Origin: Paracoccus sphaerophysae
Lineage (GTDB): Bacteria; Pseudomonadota; Alphaproteobacteria; Rhodobacterales; Rhodobacteraceae
DNA length: 34,061 nt
Reading direction: 5' to 3'
Assembly (NCBI RefSeq): GCF_000763805.1
Contig: NZ_JRKS01000032.1
Location: 1-34,061, forward strand
This document shows, one piece after another, positions 24,715 through 32,424 of the stretch. Below the pieces are notes generated by a model, which saw only the letters and a program-made list of their open reading frames with translations, made no database searches and had not been told where the DNA came from. How positions within the stretch are numbered: the first letter of the stretch is position 1; each line of letters starts with the position of its first letter. A program made the translations under genes and the position numbers.

Positions 24715-24984
24715 TCAGCCCGCCGCGACATACAGCGCCAGCGCCGCCAGCGCCCACAGGCCCAGCACCGCCCCAAAGGCGCGGCGCGGGCCGGGATGGG
24801 CGTCCAGTTCCAGATACCGCCCCAGGATCACCCGCGCCTTCCCCCAGGCCAGCCCCAGGATCGCCGCCCCCGCCGCGATCACCAGCCAGCGCGGCCCGGC
24901 CGGCCGCATCAGCGCCACGGCCGTCGCCGCCACCGACAGCGCGATCAGCACCGCCCAGGCGCGAATGAGCGGATCGGTTCTCAT
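24715..24984 (-). CDS. norF: NO reductase accessory protein NorF
   Basis: 89 aa, small membrane protein with about three hydrophobic segments (LIRAWAVLIALSVAATAVALM, WLVIAAGAAILGLAWGKARVIL, AFGAVLGLWALAALALYVAAG). It resembles the small subunit IV-like proteins that accompany NorE. ATG 24984 overlaps the norE stop by 4 bases. The ARVILGRYLELDAHPGPRR segment is typical for NorF. Not part of the purified enzyme, but needed for full NO reductase activity in Paracoccus. Last gene of the nor operon. Confidence 0.85.
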   Translation of the reverse strand: MRTDPLIRAWAVLIALSVAATAVALMRPAGPRWLVIAAGAAILGLAWGKARVILGRYLELDAHPGPRRAFGAVLGLWALAALALYVAAG

Positions 24985-25532
24985 CGGAGCAGGTAGATCA
25001 CGGGGAACAGCAGCACCCAGACCAGGTCCACCATGTGCCAGAACTGCGCCCCGGCCTCGACTCCGTCCGCCCCGGCGCGGATCGAGACGAGGCCGAGGAT
25101 GATGACCCCGGCCACGACATGGGCGGCGTGGAACAGGGTCAGCAGCCAGTAGAAGGTGTAGAAGACGTGGGTCTCGAGCCCGATCCCCTGCCGCGCGGCG
25201 TCGGCATATTCGACGCCTTTCAGCAGCAGGAAGACGGCGCCCAGGATCATCGCGCCCCACAGCCAGCGCCGGGTCGCGGCCGCCTGCCCGGCCCGCGCCG
25301 CCCGCACCGCGCAGGCGGCGCCGAAGCCCGAGGTGACCAGCACCACCGTGTTCAGCCCCGCCGACAGCCGGTGCAGGTGGTCCTGAGCGGCGGCAAAGCC
25401 CTCCGGGTCGCGCAGCCGCAGCGTCAGGAAGATCAGCAGCGCCGCGCCGAACACGGCCATCTCACTGATGATCAGCACCCACATGATCAGCTCGCCCGGC
25501 AGCCGGTCCGGCGGGTGCGCGGCCTCGATCAT
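24981..25532 (-). CDS. norE: NO reductase accessory protein NorE (cytochrome oxidase subunit III-like)
   Basis: 183 aa from ATG 25532, overlapping the norD stop as ATGA. About five membrane helices with the subunit III signature: LPGELIMWVLIISEMAVFGA (about residues 11-30), FLLLKGVEYADA, FYTFYWLLTLFHAAHVVAGVIIL (about 124-146), and the C-terminal FWHMVDLVWVLLFPVIYLL. Conserved Glu, His and Trp residues match the COX3 family. NorE and NorF support NO reductase function in the membrane; the mechanism is unsettled. Frames extending further upstream are shadows of norD. Confidence 0.9.
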   Translation of the reverse strand: MIEAAHPPDRLPGELIMWVLIISEMAVFGAALLIFLTLRLRDPEGFAAAQDHLHRLSAGLNTVVLVTSGFGAACAVRAARAGQAAATRRWLWGAMILGAVFLLLKGVEYADAARQGIGLETHVFYTFYWLLTLFHAAHVVAGVIILGLVSIRAGADGVEAGAQFWHMVDLVWVLLFPVIYLLR

Positions 25533-27484
25533 GCACCGACCAGCTGGCGATAGATCTGCGGCAGCGCCTCGGGCAGGCGGTCGGGGTGGGGAACCAGCGC
25601 AAAGCCGCCCTGCCCGAAGATGCGCGGGAACCACGACTTGCCGTCGCGGTCCACGGTGATGCCAAAGACGGAATGCCCCGCCCGCCGCGCCTCGCGGACC
25701 GCCATGGCGCTGTCCTCGATGCCGTGGCGGCCCTCGTAGTGGTCCAGGTCGTTCGGCTTGCCGTCGGTGATGACCAGCAGCAGCCGGCGCCGGCGCGCCT
25801 GCGCCGCCAGCCCCGCCGAGGCATGGCGGATGCCGGCGCCAAGCCGGGTATAGAAGCGCGGCGACAGCCCGGCGATGCGGGCCTCGACCGTGGCGCTCAT
25901 CGGTTCGTCGAAGCGCTTGCAGGTGGTGACATAGACCCGGTCGCGCTTGAGCGAGCAGAAGGCCTGCACGGCGACCTGATCGCCGCAAGCGTCCAGCCCC
26001 CAGGCAAGCGCCGCCAGCGCCTCACGTTCGATGTCGATGACCGCGCGGCCGGTGACAGCGCTTTCGGTGGACCGCGAGATGTCCAGCAGGATCGACACCG
26101 CCAGGTCGCGGTTCACCGGCCGCGACTGGCGCCAGATCCGGTCCGAGCCCTCGCCCGAGACGGCAATGCCGACGCGCGAGCGCACGGTGGCGTCGAGGTC
26201 CAACTCGTCGCCGTCACGGTGGCCGGTGGTGACGACGCGGCCGGGGCGCATCGCCGCGAACTGGCGGCGGACGGCGCGGATGCGGCGGCGGGCGGCCTCG
26301 TCAAAGGCGGGGGTGCCGTGCTGGGCGGGGTCGGGTTCGGCGTCCAGCACGCGGGCATGGGCGGGCAGGTAGCGGCCCGACCGCGCCTCCCATTCCGGGT
26401 AGGTGAAGACGCCCGACAGCGCCTCGCGGTCCACGTCTTCGGGCGACAGGTCCAGATGCAGCTTCAGCCGCGTGGCGGGCGCCTTGCTGATCTGGCCCAG
26501 CCCCAGCTCGTCCTGGTCGTCCAGCGCCTTGCGGGCGCTGTCGTCGTCGTCATCCTCGACCCGGCGGTTGAGGTTCAGGAACTCGGCCCAGCTGAGGATC
26601 GCCTCGAACTTGTTGATGATGAGGCTGTCGGTGCGGTTCGCCGCGTCGGCCTTGCGGCGGCGGGCGCGGATGGTCTTTTCGGCCTGCTGGCCGGGGTCCT
26701 CGGGGGCACCCTCGGCCTCGCGGGTTTCGACCCGGTCGGCAGCCGAGACCTCGCCGGCCTCCTGCGCGACCCACAGCGCCACGGGCCGCATCGGCTGATA
26801 ACCGCGCGGCGCGGCGAGGCCCGACAGATCGCCCGCGTCCAGCGCCGCCATCAGCTCGGCCGCCCGTCCCTCGGGCGCATCGGGGCTGCCCAGCAGGCGG
26901 CGGATCACCGCCTCGACGGCGGCTTCCTCGGGCGGCAGGCGGCTGTCGGGACGCGCCGCCAGCAGCAGCGCGCGCAATTCGTCATATAGCGGCATCAGCC
27001 CCGGCGCCGCCTCGGCCGCCCGCGCCACCGTCCCCCGCGCGGCGGCCAGTGCCGCCAGATCGCGGCGCAGCGGATCATCGTGACCCTCGGGCGCCACGGC
27101 ATGCGCGGCATAAGCCGCCATCCACAGGTACACCGCCCCGTTCGCCTCGGGCGTCGGCAGCAGCGCCAGCGAGGCCGGCAGCCGCAGGATGCCGCCGTCC
27201 AGCGTCGCCTGCGGCAGCGCCTCGGCCTCGGTCCCCAGCCTGCGTCGCCAGCTCAGCCGGTGCCGGCTGATGCGGTCGGCGGCAGCCCGGAACTCGACCG
27301 AGTGATCGCCGCCCAGCCCCCGGAACAGCACCGCGAGCCGCCCCGCGACCTCGTCCAGCCGGACCCGCGCATCCTCATGAACCGGCACCGCGTCGAACCC
27401 CGAGGCCCAGCCGTGCCACAGCTTGCCAACGGTTTCCTCGGGTTCCCAGGGCTCGATCTCGCGCCAGTCGACTCGGGCGGTCAT
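25529..27484 (-). CDS. norD: NO reductase activation protein NorD (VWA domain)
   Basis: 651 aa. The C-terminal von Willebrand factor A domain has the MIDAS motif D-x-S-x-S in LLDISRSTES (about residues 462-471) and VITDGKPNDLDHYEGRHG (about 570-587). The central part is charged and variable, including an Asp-rich run (EDDDDDS near 315). NorD works with the AAA+ ATPase NorQ to mature NorCB, probably by inserting the non-haem iron of NorB. The ATG at 27484 follows directly on repeat copy D, so its ribosome site (AAAGAAGA) is provided by the repeat. It overlaps norE by 4 bases. Confidence 0.95.
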   Translation of the reverse strand: MTARVDWREIEPWEPEETVGKLWHGWASGFDAVPVHEDARVRLDEVAGRLAVLFRGLGGDHSVEFRAAADRISRHRLSWRRRLGTEAEALPQATLDGGILRLPASLALLPTPEANGAVYLWMAAYAAHAVAPEGHDDPLRRDLAALAAARGTVARAAEAAPGLMPLYDELRALLLAARPDSRLPPEEAAVEAVIRRLLGSPDAPEGRAAELMAALDAGDLSGLAAPRGYQPMRPVALWVAQEAGEVSAADRVETREAEGAPEDPGQQAEKTIRARRRKADAANRTDSLIINKFEAILSWAEFLNLNRRVEDDDDDSARKALDDQDELGLGQISKAPATRLKLHLDLSPEDVDREALSGVFTYPEWEARSGRYLPAHARVLDAEPDPAQHGTPAFDEAARRRIRAVRRQFAAMRPGRVVTTGHRDGDELDLDATVRSRVGIAVSGEGSDRIWRQSRPVNRDLAVSILLDISRSTESAVTGRAVIDIEREALAALAWGLDACGDQVAVQAFCSLKRDRVYVTTCKRFDEPMSATVEARIAGLSPRFYTRLGAGIRHASAGLAAQARRRRLLLVITDGKPNDLDHYEGRHGIEDSAMAVREARRAGHSVFGITVDRDGKSWFPRIFGQGGFALVPHPDRLPEALPQIYRQLVGA

Positions 27485-27534
27485 TCTTCTTTGTCCAAAT
27501 ATCCCACGGGGGTCCGGGGGTGTGAAACCCCCGG
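27485..27534 (-). repeat. Dispersed repeat copy D with hairpin, inside the nor operon before norD
   Basis: The minus strand reads, from the norQ side, an 8-bp perfect stem (27514-27521 paired with 27527-27534, CCGGGGGT/ACCCCCGG on the plus strand, 5-nt loop), then CCCCCGTGGGATATTTGGAC and AAAGAAGA, and at once the norD ATG. The box is the variant of copies A-C lacking two bases after GTCC. This is the only sizeable gap inside the norQDEF part of the operon, where other junctions overlap. It could stabilise upstream norCBQ mRNA or tune norD translation (inference). Confidence 0.65.
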
Positions 27535-27543
27535 TCCGGCGGC

Positions 27544-28356
27544 TCAGCCGAACACGGCCACGACCAGATCGGCCAGCCCGCGCTTCACATCGGCATCGTC
27601 GGTCAGGGGCTCGATCATCGCCGCGGTGATCGCCCGGTTCAGGTCCATCCCGCCGGCGATCAGCGTCGCGGCATAGACCACCAGCCGGGTCGAGACGCCC
27701 TCTTCCAGGTCCTGCCCCTTCAGCGCCCGCAGCTTGCCGGCCAGCCGCACGAGGCCGGCCGCGCGACGCTCGTCCAGCCCGCTTTCCGCGACCACGATCC
27801 GGGTTTCCAGGTCGGGGGCGGGAAAGTCGAATTCCATCGCCACGAAGCGCTGGCGGGTGGAGGGCTTCAGGGTCTTGAGGATGTTCTGGTAGCCGGGGTT
27901 ATAGCTCGCCACCAGCATGAAGCCGGGCGCGGCCTCCAGTTCCTCTCCGGTGCGGTCGATGGGCAGGATGCGGCGGTCGTCGGTCAGCGGGTGCAGGACG
28001 ACGGTCACGTCCTTGCGGGCCTCGACCACCTCGTCCAGATAACAGATCGCCCCCTCGCGCACAGCGCGGGTCAGCGGGCCGTCCACCCAGACCGTCTCGC
28101 CGCCCTTCAGCAGATAGCGCCCGATCAGGTCGGCCGCCGACAGGTCGTCATGGCAGGCGACGGTGTACAGCGGCCGCCCCAGCCGCGCCGCCATGTGCGA
28201 CACGAAGCGGGTCTTGCCGCAACCGGTGGGGCCTTTCAGCAGCACCGGCAGGTCGTTGGCGGCGGCGGCCTCGAAGACCGCGACCTCGTCCCGCTGCGGC
28301 AGGTAGAAGGGGGCCGCAGCCCCCTCCGGTTTCACATGGGCGTTCATCGCGCTCAC
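27544..28356 (-). CDS. norQ: NO reductase activation AAA+ ATPase NorQ
   Basis: 270 aa MoxR/CbbQ-type AAA+ protein. Walker A is GPTGCGKT (residues 42-49), Walker B is [11 protein letters not shown] (about 104-114), and sensor 1 lies near [13 protein letters not shown] (about 146-158). It partners NorD to activate the NorCB complex. The ATG overlaps the norB stop by 4 bases; a second ATG at 28347 is possible. Its stop is followed by the hairpin of repeat copy D. Confidence 0.95.
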   Translation of the reverse strand: MSAMNAHVKPEGAAAPFYLPQRDEVAVFEAAAANDLPVLLKGPTGCGKTRFVSHMAARLGRPLYTVACHDDLSAADLIGRYLLKGGETVWVDGPLTRAVREGAICYLDEVVEARKDVTVVLHPLTDDRRILPIDRTGEELEAAPGFMLVASYNPGYQNILKTLKPSTRQRFVAMEFDFPAPDLETRIVVAESGLDERRAAGLVRLAGKLRALKGQDLEEGVSTRLVVYAATLIAGGMDLNRAITAAMIEPLTDDADVKRGLADLVVAVFG

Positions 28357-29747
28357 TCCGCCGGGGTCCGGTGGGCCATCTGGTCGCGGTGCTGCTGCAC
28401 CGGGCCGGGCGTCACCACCTCGCGGCGCACGGCCAGCACCGACCAGATGAACAGGAGCGCACCGGCCACGACCGCCAGACCCGACCCGAAGCGCATCCAG
28501 TAGAACAGCGCCAGCTGGTCCTGCACGTCCATGAACGCCTCGCCGTTCACCCGCTGCAGATGGGTCTGCAGGGTGCCCGCGAAGGTCAGGGTAAAGGTCA
28601 TGAACAGCATCCCGCCAGACATCAGCCAGAACGAGGCCATGTTCAGCACCTGGTTATAGGGGTCGCGGTTCTTCATGATCGGCATCGCATAGGTGATCAT
28701 CGCCAGCACCAGGCAGACATATGCCCCGTAGAAGGCGAGGTGCCCGTGCGCCGCGGTGATCTGGGTGCCGTGGGTGTAGTAGTTCACCCCGTGCAGCGTG
28801 TGCAGGAAGCCCCACACCCCCGCCCCGAAGAAGGCCAGCACCGAACAGCCGAGCGACCACAGCAGCGCCGCCTTGTTCGGGTGATCGCGGCGACCCTTCC
28901 AGACCATCACGAAGGCGAAGCTCATCATGGCGAAGAACGGCACGATCTCGAAGCTGGAAAAGATCGACCCGACCCACTGCCAGTAGGCCGGCAGCCCGAT
29001 CCAGTAATAGTGGTGCCCGGTCCCGAGGATGCCCGAGAAAAGCGCGGTGGCGACGATGACATACAGCCACTTTTCCACCACCTCGCGGTCAACCCCCGTC
29101 AGCTTGAGCATCAGGAAGGCGAGGATCGAGGCCATGATCAGCTCCCACACGCCCTCGACCCACAGGTGGATCACGTACCACCAGTACTGCTTGTCCAGCA
29201 CCAGGTTCGAGGGGTTGTAGAAGGCAAACAGGAACAGCAGCGCCAGCCCCCAGAGACCCAGCAGCAGCACGTTCGAGATGGCGGTCTTGCGGCCCTTCAG
29301 CACCGTCATGGTGACGTTGTAGAGGAAGATCAGCGCGGCCACGACGATGCCCGCCTTGACCCACTTGGGCTGCTCGAGGAATTCGCGCCCCTCCTTGCCC
29401 AGCAGCCAGTTGCCGTGGAACAGGTCGAACACATAGGTCACGACCACGCCCGCCGTGCCCAGCACGAGGATCGCCAGCTGCAGATAGGCCAGGGTGGGCG
29501 AATGGATCTCGCGTTCGGCCTCTTCGGGGACGAGGTAATAGGCGGACCCGAAGAAGCCCAGCAGCAGCCAGACGATCAGGCTGTTGGAATGCAGCATCCG
29601 GACCACATTGAAGGGCAGGATGTCGGACAGGAAATTCGGCTGGACATAGATCCAGCCCATCGTCAGCCCCATCGTGACCTGCACCGCGAACAGCGCCATG
29701 GCGACCACGAAATAGGCATAGGCGATGCGTTGGGTATGGTATTTCAT
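28353..29747 (-). CDS. norB: Nitric oxide reductase large subunit NorB
   Basis: 464 aa, twelve membrane helices, haem-copper oxidase superfamily member containing haem b, haem b3 and non-haem iron FeB. It reduces two NO to N2O using electrons from NorC. Visible functional segments: [17 protein letters not shown] (low-spin haem His, about residue 53), [14 protein letters not shown] with metal-site His and Glu (about 194-207), [14 protein letters not shown] (two His ligands, about 244-257), and [17 protein letters not shown] with the haem b3 and b His pair (about 327-343). ATG 29747 is 13 bases after the norC stop and ends in a 4-base overlap with norQ. Confidence 0.98.
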   Translation of the reverse strand: MKYHTQRIAYAYFVVAMALFAVQVTMGLTMGWIYVQPNFLSDILPFNVVRMLHSNSLIVWLLLGFFGSAYYLVPEEAEREIHSPTLAYLQLAILVLGTAGVVVTYVFDLFHGNWLLGKEGREFLEQPKWVKAGIVVAALIFLYNVTMTVLKGRKTAISNVLLLGLWGLALLFLFAFYNPSNLVLDKQYWWYVIHLWVEGVWELIMASILAFLMLKLTGVDREVVEKWLYVIVATALFSGILGTGHHYYWIGLPAYWQWVGSIFSSFEIVPFFAMMSFAFVMVWKGRRDHPNKAALLWSLGCSVLAFFGAGVWGFLHTLHGVNYYTHGTQITAAHGHLAFYGAYVCLVLAMITYAMPIMKNRDPYNQVLNMASFWLMSGGMLFMTFTLTFAGTLQTHLQRVNGEAFMDVQDQLALFYWMRFGSGLAVVAGALLFIWSVLAVRREVVTPGPVQQHRDQMAHRTPAE

Positions 29748-29760
29748 CGCGCGTTCCCCC

Positions 29761-30213
29761 TTAGCCCGCGTCGTTCGGCGGCCAGTTCTGGGTGTTGATC
29801 TTGCTGGTCCAGATCAGGAAGTCGCTCAGCTCGCGATATTCCTGGTCGGTCAGCGGAAAGTTCGGCATCTGGCGGCGGCCCTCGATGCCGGTGGGCATCG
29901 CCTGCATCCAGGTCTTCAGCGCATCGGCCGCGCCTTCGGGATCGTCCTGGACCCCCCAGCGCTTGACCACGTTGCCCAGTTCGGGGGCGTAATAGGCCCC
30001 CTCGCCCAGCAGCGTGTGGCAGTTGATGCAGCCGTTCTTTTCCCAGATGTGCTTGCCGGCGGCCACGCTGTCGGTCAGGCCCGCCTTGTCCGTCGAGACA
30101 TTGACGGCATAAAGATGGCTGTGCACCGACATCGCGCCGAAGATGGCGATGAAGAACAGTGACCCGCCATAGAAGACGTTGCGGGCCATGCTCTTGGTCA
30201 TGACGTCGCTCAT
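29761..30213 (-). CDS. norC: Nitric oxide reductase cytochrome c subunit NorC
   Basis: 150 aa membrane-anchored cytochrome c that feeds electrons to NorB. One N-terminal membrane anchor (NVFYGGSLFFIAIFGAMSV, about residues 12-30), haem-binding CINCH (residues 62-66), and the axial Met in RRQMPNFPL (residue 116). GAAGGGA lies about 10 bases before the ATG. First gene of norCBQDEF; an NNR-type box 63 bases upstream provides likely NO and low-oxygen control. Confidence 0.97.
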   Translation of the reverse strand: MSDVMTKSMARNVFYGGSLFFIAIFGAMSVHSHLYAVNVSTDKAGLTDSVAAGKHIWEKNGCINCHTLLGEGAYYAPELGNVVKRWGVQDDPEGAADALKTWMQAMPTGIEGRRQMPNFPLTDQEYRELSDFLIWTSKINTQNWPPNDAG

Positions 30214-30275
30214 GGCGGCGGTCCCTTCGAGCAGTTTCGACTAAGTCAGCGATAACGGCACCGTGGGCCGCAACC

Positions 30276-30289
30276 TTGAGGAAAGTCAA
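30276..30289 (-). promoter_or_regulatory. FNR/NNR-type binding site upstream of norC
   Basis: TTGAGGAAAGTCAA matches TTGA-N6-TCAA exactly, within wider partial symmetry (AACC before, AGGTT after). Its centre is at 30282.5. A -10-like TTATCG on the minus strand (30255-30250) lies about 30 bases downstream, which fits an activator centred near -41.5. The norC ATG is 63 bases from the site edge. The likely activator is the NNR-type protein encoded at 24013. Confidence 0.75.
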
Positions 30290-30348
30290 AGGTTAGGAAA
30301 AACCGTCAGCTTCTTGTCAGCCGCGCCGTGGCCTGGCGACCACAGAGA

Positions 30349-30366
30349 GGGCCACCAGAATGGCCC
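30349..30366 (-). terminator. Possible terminator after nirX
   Basis: GGGCCA and TGGCCC pair over a 6-nt loop and are followed on the minus strand by TCTCTGTGG. The stem starts only 1 base after the nirX stop. The U-tract is poor, so partial read-through into nor is possible. Confidence 0.4.
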
Positions 30367-30367
30367 G

Positions 30368-31252
30368 CTAAAGCGGCAGCAGCGCCTCGATCCGCGCGCC
30401 GGGGAACTGCACCAGCGCCCGGTCGATCGCGGGGCGGTCCATCAGCACCGCGGCGGTGGACAGCGCGTCGGCGACCGCGGCGGTGGGCGCGCTGACCGAG
30501 GCCAGCCGCCACTGTGCCGGCCGGCCATCGGCGGCGAGGATATGCGGCCGGTCCCCCCCCGGCCCGATCCGCGTGCCCAGCGGCGCCGAGGTCGCCAGCG
30601 CCCGATCGCTCAGCACCAGCCGGGCCGCGGCATCGCCGCCGGGCTCCTCGATCCGCGCAGTCCAGCCGGTCGGCCCCACGGCCCGCAACTCGCCCGCGTC
30701 GATCAGCAGGTCGGAGAGCCCGTGGCGGGCGGCGACCTCGGCCAGCCGGTCGGCGGCCAGCCCCTGCGCGATGCCGTTCAGGGTCAGCGCCATGCCGGGG
30801 CGCCGCAGGCGGATCTCGTCCTCGCGCAGCGCCACGTAACCCCAGCCGGCCAGCGCCCGGGCGGCGGTTTCGTCCCCGCCCAGCCCGCGTGCCTGCCACA
30901 GCGGCTGCACGGTCGGATCGAACGCCCCGCCGGTCGCCGCGTGGACCCGCCCCGCCAGCGTCAGCAGGTCGCGCATGTCGTCCGAGGGGTGCGGCAGGTG
31001 CCCCAGCGCGTTCAGCCGCATCAGGTCAGAGCCGCGGAACAGCGAGAACTGCGCCTCGATCGCCCGCAGCGCACGGGCCGATTCGGCGAAGAAGGCGCGG
31101 GCCTGACGCTCGGACCCGCCGGCCACGGTCAGGGTCACATCGGCGCCCAGCGCCTGCCCGCTCCAGCGGTGGTGGGGTGCGGCAGCGACCGCGGGGCGCG
31201 CCAGCACCGCGGCGCAGGCCGAGAGGGCGAGGAAACGGCGGCGGGGGATCAT
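30368..31252 (-). CDS. nirX: FAD:protein FMN transferase, ApbE family (NirX/NosX-like)
   Basis: 294 aa with an N-terminal Tat-like signal (RRRFLAL then an Ala-rich core, to about residue 24), so exported. ApbE enzymes attach FMN covalently to a Ser/Thr of target flavoproteins; NosX/NirX members serve the FMN domain of NosR/NirI. Family segments: GGAFDPTVQPLW (about residues 113-124), LTLNGIAQGLAADRLAE (about 157-173), LIDAGELRAVG, and a C-terminal SAPTAAVADALSTAAVLM metal-site region. It starts in a 4-base overlap with the NnrS gene, so nirI-nnrS-nirX form a coupled unit; the partner flavoprotein is two genes upstream. The nirX rather than nosX symbol is chosen by location near nor. Confidence 0.8.
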   Translation of the reverse strand: MIPRRRFLALSACAAVLARPAVAAAPHHRWSGQALGADVTLTVAGGSERQARAFFAESARALRAIEAQFSLFRGSDLMRLNALGHLPHPSDDMRDLLTLAGRVHAATGGAFDPTVQPLWQARGLGGDETAARALAGWGYVALREDEIRLRRPGMALTLNGIAQGLAADRLAEVAARHGLSDLLIDAGELRAVGPTGWTARIEEPGGDAAARLVLSDRALATSAPLGTRIGPGGDRPHILAADGRPAQWRLASVSAPTAAVADALSTAAVLMDRPAIDRALVQFPGARIEALLPL

Positions 31253-32424
31253 GCGGCGGCCTCCCGCACCGGGCGCGGCGTGGTCCAGATCGGCCACAGC
31301 GCGACGAGATACAGGGCGAAGGCCGCGATCCAGATCAGCCCGGCGCCCAGCGTGCCGATGCCGTACATCGGCCCCGGCCAGCCGGCGGCGGCCCAGCGCA
31401 GCGCGACGGCCAGCGGGATCAGCGCATAGCCCAGCGCCACCGGCCCCGGCGCGACCAGCGGCCGGCCGGAATGGCCGATGCTGGCGCGGCTCATCACCGC
31501 CAGCGTCATGCCGCCGATGGCACCGATGCCCAGGATATGCAGCGCCCCGATCTCGGGTCCGATGCCCAGCAGCGCCAGACCCCAGGCGGCCAGCCCCAGC
31601 GCCAGCATCGCGTAACCGGCGTGCAGCGCCCAGACGATGGGGTCGCCCAGCGTCGCCGCCGTTCGCCAGCCGGCCAGCCGCGCCGCGGCGGCAAGGCCGG
31701 CGCCCACGGCGACCGTGCCGGTCAGGGCCGCGGGCGCGCCCAGCACAGCCAGCGCGGCGGTCAGGATCGCCAGCGCGATGCCCGCCACCTCCAGCGGCTT
31801 GCGGGTCACCGGCAGGGCTGCCGTTTCGTCCGCCCGCAGCAGCGCGTTGCGGGTGAAGGCCGGCGTCACCCGCCCGCCCAGCACCGCGATCATCGCGCAG
31901 ATCGACAAGAGCCCGCCGCGCAGCCCCTGCGCCTCGGTGGCCGTCACGCCGGTCCAGTCGAGATGCACCAGCAGGTTCGCCACCCACACGAGCGTCAGCA
32001 GCACGAGGAACATCATGTTCTGCGGCTTTGGGCGTTTCATCAGCTGGGTCAGCAGCTTGGCGGCCAGCACCGGGACGAAGGCGAGGTCGATCGCCGCCAC
32101 CAGCGCCGCCGGCAGCGCGCCGGAAAACCACACCGCCACCCGGCCCGCCAGCCACAGCCCCGCGACCACCGCGACGAAGCGTTCCGGCGCGGCTTTCGCT
32201 CCGGTCCAGTTCGGCACCGCGGTCAGGAAGAACCCGCCCAGCGCGGCGGTAGCAAAGCCGAAGATCATCTCGTGCGCGTGCCAGGCGTTGGGCGCGGGCG
32301 CAAAGGGCGCCTCGGCCCAGCCCTGCAGCCAGGCCACCCACAGCGCCATCGCGGCGACGCCGTAGAGGCCCGCGGCCATGAAGAATACCCGCCAGCCGTC
32401 CTTGAAGATGATGGGATAGCTCAT
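31249..32424 (-). CDS. nnrS: NnrS family haem-copper membrane protein
   Basis: 391 aa with about twelve membrane helices. Conserved His-rich NnrS motifs are visible: NAWHAHEMIFGFATAALGGFFLTAVPNWTG (about residues 46-75), GGRVTPAFTRNAL (about 182-194), ALHILGIGAIGGMTLAVMSRASIGHSGR (about 293-320). NnrS proteins are haem- and copper-containing, under NNR-type control, and protect against NO stress, notably limiting iron nitrosylation. ATG 32424 overlaps the nirI stop as ATGA, and the gene ends in a similar overlap with nirX. This position between nirI and nirX is not the order I recall for P. denitrificans. Confidence 0.93.
   Translation of the reverse strand: MSYPIIFKDGWRVFFMAAGLYGVAAMALWVAWLQGWAEAPFAPAPNAWHAHEMIFGFATAALGGFFLTAVPNWTGAKAAPERFVAVVAGLWLAGRVAVWFSGALPAALVAAIDLAFVPVLAAKLLTQLMKRPKPQNMMFLVLLTLVWVANLLVHLDWTGVTATEAQGLRGGLLSICAMIAVLGGRVTPAFTRNALLRADETAALPVTRKPLEVAGIALAILTAALAVLGAPAALTGTVAVGAGLAAAARLAGWRTAATLGDPIVWALHAGYAMLALGLAAWGLALLGIGPEIGALHILGIGAIGGMTLAVMSRASIGHSGRPLVAPGPVALGYALIPLAVALRWAAAGWPGPMYGIGTLGAGLIWIAAFALYLVALWPIWTTPRPVREAAA

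Noticed and set aside
27514..27534. Rho-independent terminator ending the nor operon after norQ
   Set aside because: The stem is strong, but no T-tract follows on the minus strand and norDEF continue without another visible promoter, so full termination is unlikely.
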